Origin: NIOZ-UU13 sp032250555
Lineage (GTDB): Bacteria; Planctomycetota; Phycisphaerae; Sedimentisphaerales; Anaerobacaceae
Direction: 5' to 3'
DNA length: 5,574 bases
Assembly: GCA_032250555.1 (NCBI GenBank)
Contig: JAVVFI010000357.1
Span: forward strand, 1 to 5,574
A model generated the notes under the pieces. It made no database searches and was not told where the DNA came from. It saw only the letters and a list, made by a program, of their open reading frames with translations. Made by a program: the position numbers and the translations under genes. Below are positions 1 to 5,574 of this stretch, one piece after another. The stretch's first letter is position 1; every line of letters starts with the position of its first letter.

Positions 1-61
1 CTATTACTGTGTTGTAACGATGAAATGTTATCGTCTGATTTGCTATTTGTCTTGTTTCCAT
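1..61 (-). CDS. N-terminus of a further operon gene, cut by the window edge; possibly a flavoprotein
   Basis: An ATG at 61 opens a frame with no stop through the left edge: 20 full codons, METRQIANQT then ITFHRYNTVI, and the next codon begins with G. GGAG lies 10 bases upstream and the gap after the BNR_4 stop is 45 bases, which fits another gene of the same operon. Twenty codons cannot establish a family. The ending YNTVI looks like the first beta strand of a Rossmann FAD-binding fold (as in YNTVIVGSGAAG starts of fumarate-reductase-like flavoproteins), and a G-initial next codon (Val or Gly) would fit. That guess is weak; the presence of a gene start is moderately supported. Confidence 0.55.
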   Translation of the reverse strand, partial: METRQIANQTITFHRYNTVI

Positions 62-71
62 AAATTTCTTT

Positions 72-75
72 CTCC
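72..75 (-). promoter_or_regulatory. Shine-Dalgarno site of the left-edge gene
   Basis: GGAG on the minus strand lies 10 bases before the ATG at 61, slightly farther than ideal. The rest of the gap (62-106) is AT-rich and shows no convincing hairpin with a T run, so no terminator separates this gene from the BNR_4 gene. Confidence 0.5.
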
Positions 76-106
76 GATCAGAGCAATAGTCATTTGATAA
101 TTCAAA

Positions 107-1585
107 TTATTTGTTCGAGGTATTTTCCAACAATTTCGGTTTCACAAAATCTTCAGCCATCTCACGCGGCAGCACCCGGGCATTACCTTCTCTATCGCAA
201 AAGTAAAGAGACGACTGCGAGGGCATCCTGCCGTGGCCGTCCGCCCATAGGGCGTAAAAATCAGGATGGGCATCTACCGGATGCCGAGCATAAGTGTGAT
301 TGTATAGGCTGTCTTTCGTAATCTGTTTGGTTTTCTTCCAGGAGTTTCCCTTGTTCTTGCTTACCCACATAGCCATCTCGCCGCCTGGATTATACGGCTG
401 CGGGCCGGTCTGCGTAGGCCCGATTATCCGCCACGTCCCGTCGGCTTCGAGATAGAGCGAGCCCATATCGTAATTGTTATCCGAGGTGCAAGCCTTTCTT
501 ATCTGCCATGTCCTGCCCGTCCAGCGGGCGGTTGTCCATGTGCGTGGATTATTTTTCGGCCCGGACTCATATCCCTTGCTTGTAATAAACAAAATAACGG
601 GCATTCCCTTTTTATCCAGCCGGATGTCTTTTAGATATAAGTTAAGACCCTGCCCCTGGTAATCGTGGACAAGTGCAGGATTCTTAATATCTCTCAAAGG
701 CAGGGTCAATTGTTGTCCGTCGGCGCTGTGCCAGGTTTTACCGAAGTCTGTCGTTTGGATATAGTATAAATTAGTCCGCCAGTTCAGGCCTTTTCCCGCA
801 GGGTGAAAATTAAACGCGGTCCCGGCTTTCTCGTTATTTGCAGTGCTTATTTGATAGTGCCCTTTATCAATTGCGGCAATCCGGTTCCACTTAGACCATT
901 TGATACCGTCGGCGCTTGTCATGAAGCAGATAGTACGATCAACGGGGTAATTGTAGCGAGTGAAGAAACAGATGAAGCCTTTCCCTTTGACGTACCAGGG
1001 CTGCATGTACGAAAAATTTTTCATTAAAACTTCTTTATCGTTTTCTATCTTCGTAGGATTTATCAGCTCGAACTCGCTGATATCATACGGCCTTCGACTT
1101 CTGTGGATATACGAAGGCCTGCTGGTGCCGTGTGAAGTTGAGAATATCCAGATGTATCCGTTGTCATCAACTGATATGACCGGATTATCGTGGGCATCGC
1201 TGGTCTTTTTATCCAGAAGTATGGTAGGGTGTGGCACCATCCCCGTCTTATGGTTATAGTAAGAGACCATATGCAGGAGCTTTCGGTTGTTGTCCGTGGT
1301 TGTCCCGCCGTAACAGAAAAAAGTCTTCTTTACCTTATCGCAATAGACGGCGAATGGTTTGTGCTTGGCGCAGTACGTTCCCAGTCCTCCGCTGTACTTA
1401 TATACATATTCATCGCCGGACGGCTGATTCATATACCAGATGCCGCGGTAGCCGGTGTCTCTGCCGTTGATTGTCAGTACTGATTCAGAGACTTCAGAAT
1501 TTGCGCGCAAAGCCGTCGCTGAAAAAATGATAACGGCTGCTGATAAAATTCGCAGCCAAAAACCAGTAAGAATTGTGTTTCGCAT
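107..1585 (-). CDS. Exported BNR_4-family beta-propeller protein, possible polysaccharide lyase
   Basis: 492 residues with a Sec signal peptide: Arg near the N-terminus, a hydrophobic core at about 8-25, and a likely cut near SATALRA (22-28). It should act in the periplasm or outside the cell. The body matches the BNR_4 (PF15892-type) seven-bladed propeller family: DTGYRGIWYMNQ (43-54), KYSGGLGTY (63-71), SDAHDNPVISVDDNGYIWIF (129-148), STSHGTSRPSYIHRS (149-163). Asp-box-like turns are TTDFGKTW (278-285, good) and SKNKGNSW (409-416, degenerate). H132, H152, Y193 (SYMQP) and R210 (FFTRY) have an order and spacing like the His/His/Tyr/Arg set described for ulvan lyases of families PL24/PL25, so glycan lyase activity is plausible but unproven. 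No FRIP-type sialidase motif, dockerin or sorting signal is seen. The ribosome site is weak (only GAG next to the ATG). It ends in TAA, 45 bases before the next gene. Confidence 0.9.
   Translation of the reverse strand: MRNTILTGFWLRILSAAVIIFSATALRANSEVSESVLTINGRDTGYRGIWYMNQPSGDEYVYKYSGGLGTYCAKHKPFAVYCDKVKKTFFCYGGTTTDNNRKLLHMVSYYNHKTGMVPHPTILLDKKTSDAHDNPVISVDDNGYIWIFSTSHGTSRPSYIHRSRRPYDISEFELINPTKIENDKEVLMKNFSYMQPWYVKGKGFICFFTRYNYPVDRTICFMTSADGIKWSKWNRIAAIDKGHYQISTANNEKAGTAFNFHPAGKGLNWRTNLYYIQTTDFGKTWHSADGQQLTLPLRDIKNPALVHDYQGQGLNLYLKDIRLDKKGMPVILFITSKGYESGPKNNPRTWTTARWTGRTWQIRKACTSDNNYDMGSLYLEADGTWRIIGPTQTGPQPYNPGGEMAMWVSKNKGNSWKKTKQITKDSLYNHTYARHPVDAHPDFYALWADGHGRMPSQSSLYFCDREGNARVLPREMAEDFVKPKLLENTSNK
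1522..1585 (-). other. Predicted signal peptide of the BNR_4 protein
   Basis: The first 21 or so codons give a short basic start (MRN), then a run of Leu, Ile, Ala, Val and Phe residues (ILTGFWLRILSAAVIIF). Small residues follow (SATALRA), with possible signal peptidase I sites after ATA or LRA; the cleavage point falls at or a few codons beyond the left limit given here. The only charge inside the core is R12. No Cys lipobox is present, so a lipoprotein is unlikely. Confidence 0.75.
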
Positions 1586-1612
1586 CTCTTATTTTGTTAT
1601 CTACTTATGGTT

Positions 1613-2398
1613 CTATGCAATATTGAAGTTTCTGCCCGTTGTGTTGCTTATTTGTTCGATTGAGGCTTTGGCGAAATCGATATCGGGATATTGTTCCACT
1701 CGCAGCCTGTCTATCAATTGTTTAATTATTATCAGTTCTTTAGCCAAAAGATCATAATCCTGCTCGTCGATGATTTTATTCATCGTTACCTTTTCAATCA
1801 TACTGAAAGAGCCGCCGAGCACCAGAACTCCCGCGTTAATATAATCGGGAATGTTGCCGGGATTTGTTCCGCCCGTTGGAACCAGGCTGATTGTTTTATG
1901 AATAGCCGGGTCGATTGCCTTGACAAAGGCCGGCCCGCCGAGTTGTTTGGCAGGGAACACCTTGCAAAGGTTTGCGCCTTTGGAAAACTGGCTGACAACT
2001 TCAGTCGCACTGCCGCATCCCGGTATTATGGGCAACTGCCCGGCGTATTTTTTATAGCTGGCACCGCTGAAATTGACCGCCGAGACGAGATAGCTCGCAC
2101 CTGCATCCACAACCTCCTGCACCGACGGCAGGGGATCCTGCGGGTTGGCCTTATTATAAACATCCAGCATTTCAGGCCAGTCAATCAGGCTCGCCGTGCC
2201 CGCCGCGAAATCAGGAAGCTCCTTACGCAGCCGTGCAAGTTTCTCCAGAGGTTTATTTATCCGGCAGGTCACTTCCATATTATTAATACCCGCCTTGACA
2301 AGGGCCTCGGCCGTTTTCACAATATCGAGCTTGTTCTGGTTAAAGACGAGAATAAAGCCGTCTTTCAACAATGTCGTGATTGTATTTTTAATATCCAT
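1613..2398 (-). CDS. KDPG/KHG aldolase-family protein with extra loop and C-terminal tail
   Basis: Class I pyruvate aldolase of the Eda/DgoA family: cleaves a 2-keto-3-deoxy sugar acid (phosphate) to pyruvate and an aldehyde, in the cytoplasm. The active-site residues are present: E42 and R46 in MEVTCRI, GT (67-68), IPGCGSATEV (125-134), Schiff-base K146 in CKVFPA, and PTGG (174-177) with GGSFSM (195-200) at the phosphate/carboxylate end. At 261 residues it is longer than the usual 205-215. Compared with E. coli Eda, about 18 extra residues lie between the GT motif and the next AGA strand (roughly 72-95, including NKANPQDPLP), and about 50 residues follow the normal barrel end. The usual SPG after the fourth strand is SAV here. 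A true Eda, a DgoA-type or a non-phosphorylated KDG aldolase are all possible. Start ATG has AGGGAG 5 bases upstream. It lies 9 bases after the SDR and 27 before the BNR_4 gene. Confidence 0.9.
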   Translation of the reverse strand: MDIKNTITTLLKDGFILVFNQNKLDIVKTAEALVKAGINNMEVTCRINKPLEKLARLRKELPDFAAGTASLIDWPEMLDVYNKANPQDPLPSVQEVVDAGASYLVSAVNFSGASYKKYAGQLPIIPGCGSATEVVSQFSKGANLCKVFPAKQLGGPAFVKAIDPAIHKTISLVPTGGTNPGNIPDYINAGVLVLGGSFSMIEKVTMNKIIDEQDYDLLAKELIIIKQLIDRLRVEQYPDIDFAKASIEQISNTTGRNFNIA

Positions 2399-2403
2399 CG
2401 TTA

Positions 2404-2409
2404 CTCCCT
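2404..2409 (-). promoter_or_regulatory. Shine-Dalgarno site overlapping the SDR stop codon
   Basis: AGGGAG on the minus strand lies 5 bases before the aldolase ATG at 2398. Its first two bases are the last two of the upstream TAG stop (2408-2410). Ribosomes ending the SDR would therefore stop on top of the aldolase binding site, which fits translational coupling of the two genes. Confidence 0.75.
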
Positions 2410-3205
2410 ACAGTCTTCTAAAATGAAAGCCGCCATCGACGTTAATTATCTGGCCGGTTGAAAAATCAAGCCTGCCTTCTGCAATTGCGCCGACCGCCTT
2501 TGCGATATCTTCCGGCTGGCCCCATCGTTTAATCGGAGTCAGACCTTCGGCTATCAACTTATCATATTTATCCTTAACCACGCTGGTCATGTCAGTTTCA
2601 ATAATGCCGGGTCTGATTTCAAATACTCCGATTCCGTACTCGGCCAATCGGTCCGCATACAGCAATGTCATCATTGAAACCCCCGCCTTGCTCACACAAT
2701 ACTCCCCGCGTCCCGGCGAACTGGTATATGCCGATATTGAGCCCGTGCTTACTATCCGAAATCCTCGCTCGGGGTGCGCCTTTTTCTGTTCAATCATCCA
2801 GTTGGCCACGAGCTGAGTTAAAAAGTATGGGCCTTTCAGATTTATTCCCATCACTCTGTCAAAGCTCTCTTCGCTTGCTTCGAGCAGGTCCATTCGTTTC
2901 GAAGGGGCGACGCCGGCATTATTAACCAGCATATCGCATCTGCCGAACTTGCTTTTGGCCAGAGCAATAAGACTGCTTCTGTCCTCGGCACTGCTGATGT
3001 CGCCTCGCAAAATCTCGCACTCGGCGCCGGCTTCGATGATTTCTTTCTGAGTCTGGGCCGCGCGCGAATCGTCCGGCTTGCCATCGGCGCTAAAATCAAA
3101 GTGATTAACTACGAGATTATAACCTAATGAGGCTAATTCTTTTGCGATACCTTTTCCGATGCCGCGACTTGCCCCGGTAACAATTGCTGCGGGTCGTTCT
3201 GCCAT
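2408..3205 (-). CDS. Short-chain dehydrogenase/reductase (3-ketoacyl-ACP-reductase-like, sugar-acid type)
   Basis: Classical SDR, 265 residues, predicted cytoplasmic NAD(P)(H)-dependent oxidoreductase. Motifs are TGASRGIG (10-17, dinucleotide binding), D69, NNAG (95-98), N122, catalytic S156, Y169 and K173 (YCVSK), RPGIIETDM (198-206) and a typical STGQIINVDGG end (249-259). An insertion around residues 38-48 after the second strand (rich in Asp/Ser) lengthens the cofactor-specificity loop. It resembles the group often annotated as FabG-like (PRK12745-type), members of which sit in sugar catabolism clusters rather than fatty acid synthesis; no acyl-carrier or fatty acid gene is nearby. The ATG at 3205 is chosen over the TTG two codons upstream (3211) because AAGGA lies 8 bases before the ATG but only 2 before the TTG. 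By position between a reductase and a 2-keto-3-deoxy-acid aldolase, it may reduce or oxidise a keto-sugar acid, for example as a DEH reductase; this is inference. Confidence 0.93.
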   Translation of the reverse strand: MAERPAAIVTGASRGIGKGIAKELASLGYNLVVNHFDFSADGKPDDSRAAQTQKEIIEAGAECEILRGDISSAEDRSSLIALAKSKFGRCDMLVNNAGVAPSKRMDLLEASEESFDRVMGINLKGPYFLTQLVANWMIEQKKAHPERGFRIVSTGSISAYTSSPGRGEYCVSKAGVSMMTLLYADRLAEYGIGVFEIRPGIIETDMTSVVKDKYDKLIAEGLTPIKRWGQPEDIAKAVGAIAEGRLDFSTGQIINVDGGFHFRRL

Positions 3206-3213
3206 TTTCAAAA

Positions 3214-3217
3214 TCCT
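3214..3217 (-). promoter_or_regulatory. Shine-Dalgarno site deciding the SDR start
   Basis: On the minus strand AGGA (within AAAGGA) stands 8 bases before the ATG at 3205. The same site is only 2 bases from the in-frame TTG at 3211, too close for normal initiation, so it argues for the ATG. The whole site lies in the short gap after the reductase stop codon at 3226. Confidence 0.7.
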
Positions 3218-3225
3218 TTCTTATT

Positions 3226-5574
3226 TTATTTTAGAAATTCATCAATCTCTTCTGCCGCCTTCATCCCGTCGGCAACCGCTGCGACAACAGTCGATGCCCC
3301 TCTTACAAGGTCGCCGCCGGCAAAGACTCCCGCTCTGGATGTTGCGAGGGTATCTTCCTTTGTTTTAATATGTCCGTTTGTTAGCTCCACTCCGGGAAGA
3401 ATTTCACTGATTTTTTCCGGCGGGCTCTGGCCTATGGCTTCGACCACAACGTCCATATCAAGCTCATAAGCACTCGACTCTATCGGTTCAGGTCGGCGCC
3501 TGCCCGAAGCGTCCGGCTCACCTAATCGGGTTGGACAAACCTTGATTGAAGTCAGCTTGCCGTTTGTGGAAATATATTCGAGCGGCTGATTCAATATCAG
3601 AAAATGCACGCCTTCATCTATTGCTCTTTCGAGTTCGGCGATCCATGCCGGCATCTCTTTGAAAGACCGGCGGTATATAACGTAAACGTCCTTTGCACCG
3701 AGTTGTTTTGCCGTAATCGCTACGTCCATTGCGGTATTACCGCCGCCTATCACCGCGACAGCTTTGCCTGCCATCTTTAATTTCTCAGGCTCCTTTGCCG
3801 CCGAAAGAAACTCCATCGAAGTGTAAACACCGTCAATTGCATTATCACCGATGCTTACCGATTTCACAAGGCCCATACCTATAAAGACTCCGTCAAATCC
3901 CTCGTCCATAATATTATCCAGGTTGAAGTTAGCGCTTAATTCTTTTCCAAGCCGCAAAACCATCCTGTCTTTCGGAACATCAGTAAATATAGCAGATATT
4001 TCGCTCTTCAATGAGTCGCCTTGCCTGTCCGGCGGAATCACGGTCTCTACCATCCCGCCGAATTCATTGCTCTTGTCGAATATTGTCACGGTATGTCCCG
4101 CTTCGAGCAGCTTAGCCGCGCAGGCCAGTCCTGCCGGGCCTGCGCCTATTACAGCAACATTCTTTCCCGTCACCTTTTCTGGTATCTGCAGTTTCGACCA
4201 GCCGTTCTTATTGGCCTGAATTGCCAGATGCTTTTGTATGCCTGCAATAGCTACAGGCTTATCACCTATAAAGGCCTGCAGGCAGCTTCCCTCGCACTGC
4301 TGCTCGACCGGGCACAGCCAGGCACATACTTCGGGAAATATATTTTTCTCTCTAAGAACTTCGTATGCTTCTTTTTCATTTCCGTCAAGGAACAGGCTGA
4401 TGAATTTCGGAATATCGACACCTGCCGGACAGCCCAACTGGCACGTTGGTTCCTGGCACTTGCGGCATGAAGACGCCAGCCGAAGCAGATTGTCCCTGTC
4501 GCCCATTCTGCCTTGTTCGAATATCGGCCCGTAAACTTTATTGTCCCGTATCACACATCCCGTAGTTCCACCGTCACGCATGATCTGTGTACACGCGCTA
4601 CAGCTTACACATACCTTCTCCGGTAACATCCGGCCTTTTGTGATGATATCTTTTGCGAAATCCGGATACGCGAACGCCATTCTCCCGGCGCCGACCAGGG
4701 TGGTCATGCCGTTGGCTTTGTTGGCCGCTCCCACGTTTGCGAACAATGTCCGCAGCCAGCTATAACCAGTGCCCACAATGGCAAGATCAGGAAACTCCTT
4801 TTGAATTTCACCGGTAATATTTACGAGTCTGCCGACGCCTGTTAGCGGATGTTCCGGCTCTTCATAACCGCCGACTATCGTCTCATTGAAGGGCCTGCCG
4901 ATATGCGGATTGTAATAAGGATTCGCGATAGTGACGTTGACCAGATTGACGCCGTGCTGTTGTAGAAGACCAATCAGCTTCTTCGGCTCTGTCAGGTCCG
5001 GCTTTGTGTAGTCTTTCTTAGCCACTCCCCATCCATAAGGATAAGGTATGGCATCGTAAACACCAAGTCGGGTTACGACTGCCCCTTTTTCTCCAAGCTG
5101 GTTTCGAATTTTTTCGATAACTTCAAGAACAAATCTTGTTCTGTTCTTGAATGATCCGCCGTATTTGCCTTTTCTTTTATGGCAGGCGAAAAGCTCATTT
5201 ATCAGGTATCCGTGACATGATTTTATATCGACGGCATCGAAGCCGACCTCGAACGCCAGCCTGGCCGCCTCAACGTAAGCATCCTGGAGTTTGTCGAGGT
5301 ACTCATCCGTTACAAGTGGCCAGTCGTCCGGTATCCGGCTGCTTCTGTCCGGGTTAGGTTTTTGTTGGGGAATCAGAGGGTCTCGGTAAGGGTCCCGCTG
5401 AGGGATAATCGGATACACCGCACCTTCCGGCTTGCTGTACCTTCCCGAATGTGTCAACTGCAGCACCATTACCGGCTTGTGCTTTGGCCCGTTGGCCTCG
5501 GCCGCCGCCTGCCGGATCATTTCAACCATCGCGCGGAAGCTGTCTTTGTTTTTCTCATGGAGCCATAATTGTCT
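3226..5574 (-). CDS. Old Yellow Enzyme-like FMN barrel fused to DPYD/GltD-like FeS-FAD-NAD(P)H module (5' end outside window)
   Basis: Predicted cytoplasmic NAD(P)H-dependent ene-reductase; substrate unknown. Residues are counted from the internal Met at 5529. The frame stays open upstream of it to the window edge (15 more codons, with LWLHEKNKDSF resembling the OYE stretch before the QLxHxGR strand), so this Met is not the start and the N-terminus is missing. Residues 1-300 are the FMN barrel: QLTHSGR (24-30), KSCHGYL (103-109), KYGGSFKNR (122-130), GTGYSW (253-258), GAGRMAFAYPDF (280-291). One Cys cluster follows (C307, C310, C313, C325). Next is a DPYD/GltD-type helical domain with C355/C358/C363/C367 and C402/C406/C412/C416, plus Q432 in an AGIQKH context. 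FAD (VIGAGPAG, 460-467) and NAD(P)H (VIGGGNTAMD, 593-602; YRRS, 619-622) sites come next, and GVFAGGDLVRGAST (734-747) closes the FAD fold. Likely electron path: NAD(P)H to FAD to FeS clusters to FMN. It ends in TAA, 20 bases before the SDR start. Confidence 0.93.
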   Translation of the reverse strand, partial: RQLWLHEKNKDSFRAMVEMIRQAAAEANGPKHKPVMVLQLTHSGRYSKPEGAVYPIIPQRDPYRDPLIPQQKPNPDRSSRIPDDWPLVTDEYLDKLQDAYVEAARLAFEVGFDAVDIKSCHGYLINELFACHKRKGKYGGSFKNRTRFVLEVIEKIRNQLGEKGAVVTRLGVYDAIPYPYGWGVAKKDYTKPDLTEPKKLIGLLQQHGVNLVNVTIANPYYNPHIGRPFNETIVGGYEEPEHPLTGVGRLVNITGEIQKEFPDLAIVGTGYSWLRTLFANVGAANKANGMTTLVGAGRMAFAYPDFAKDIITKGRMLPEKVCVSCSACTQIMRDGGTTGCVIRDNKVYGPIFEQGRMGDRDNLLRLASSCRKCQEPTCQLGCPAGVDIPKFISLFLDGNEKEAYEVLREKNIFPEVCAWLCPVEQQCEGSCLQAFIGDKPVAIAGIQKHLAIQANKNGWSKLQIPEKVTGKNVAVIGAGPAGLACAAKLLEAGHTVTIFDKSNEFGGMVETVIPPDRQGDSLKSEISAIFTDVPKDRMVLRLGKELSANFNLDNIMDEGFDGVFIGMGLVKSVSIGDNAIDGVYTSMEFLSAAKEPEKLKMAGKAVAVIGGGNTAMDVAITAKQLGAKDVYVIYRRSFKEMPAWIAELERAIDEGVHFLILNQPLEYISTNGKLTSIKVCPTRLGEPDASGRRRPEPIESSAYELDMDVVVEAIGQSPPEKISEILPGVELTNGHIKTKEDTLATSRAGVFAGGDLVRGASTVVAAVADGMKAAEEIDEFLK

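Noticed and set aside
62..106. Transcription terminator after the BNR_4 gene
   Set aside because: No stable stem followed by a T run on the minus strand is visible in this 45-base AT-rich gap, and a ribosome site for the next gene lies inside it.
107..1585. Sialidase (neuraminidase) function for the BNR protein
   Set aside because: Only one good Asp-box is present and the FRIP-type motif and arginine triad of sialidases are not seen; no sialic acid lyase or epimerase gene is nearby in the window.
1691..2461. Long plus-strand open frame of 256 codons opposite the aldolase
   Set aside because: It lies antisense to a gene with clear catalytic motifs, has a Arg/His/Phe-rich composition with no recognisable motif, and runs across the gap into the SDR gene.
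2408..3205. True FabG of fatty acid synthesis
   Set aside because: The motifs are general to classical SDRs, and no acyl carrier protein or other fab gene is present; neighbours point to sugar-acid or other catabolism.
3209..3211. TTG at 3211 as the SDR start
   Set aside because: It is only 2 bases from the AGGA site; the ATG two codons later has 8-base spacing and is the commoner start codon.
4021..4470. Plus-strand open frame of 149 codons opposite the reductase
   Set aside because: It is antisense to the FeS and FAD motifs of the reductase and contains no recognisable domain; it is explained by codon bias of the true gene.
5527..5529. Met at 5529 as the start of the large reductase
   Set aside because: The frame is open upstream to the window edge, the upstream residues (LWLHEKNKDSF) fit the OYE barrel, and starting here would remove the first barrel strands.

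Overview
The window is a compact run of protein-coding genes, all transcribed from the minus strand, with no RNA genes, mobile elements, CRISPR arrays or long non-coding stretches. Intergenic gaps are 9 to 45 bases, so the five genes look like one operon read from right to left; its promoter must lie beyond the right edge. The gene style suggests a Gram-negative anaerobic polysaccharide degrader, most likely Planctomycetota (Phycisphaerae-like) or a related PVC/Bacteroidota lineage: moderate GC, an iron-sulfur/flavin ene-reductase fusion, a secreted BNR_4-family protein, and Shine-Dalgarno sites of uneven strength. The lineage is an inference from gene families only.

In order of transcription: (1) 5574-3226, the 3' part of a large redox enzyme that joins an Old Yellow Enzyme/2,4-dienoyl-CoA-reductase-like FMN barrel with one Cys cluster to a DPYD/GltD-like module (two further Cys clusters, FAD and NAD(P)H domains). 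It is open to the window edge, so its true start is outside. (2) 3205-2408, a short-chain dehydrogenase/reductase with an intact Ser-Tyr-Lys triad. (3) 2398-1613, a KDPG/KHG aldolase-family protein with an intact Schiff-base lysine, an extra loop of about 18 residues and a long C-terminal tail. (4) 1585-107, an exported BNR_4 (PF15892-type) beta-propeller protein carrying a His/His/Tyr/Arg set like that of ulvan-type polysaccharide lyases. (5) 61-1, the first 20 codons of another gene with its own GGAG site, possibly a flavoprotein.

Taken together, the genes suggest uptake and breakdown of an acidic sugar or uronic-acid-containing glycan. The secreted BNR_4 protein would act on the polymer. 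The SDR would reduce a keto-sugar acid, and the aldolase would split a 2-keto-3-deoxy sugar acid to pyruvate plus an aldehyde. The ene-reductase has no place in the textbook uronate route, which makes it the most interesting part: it may reduce an unsaturated or dehydrated sugar-acid intermediate. The pathway is an inference; the individual family assignments are well supported by sequence motifs.
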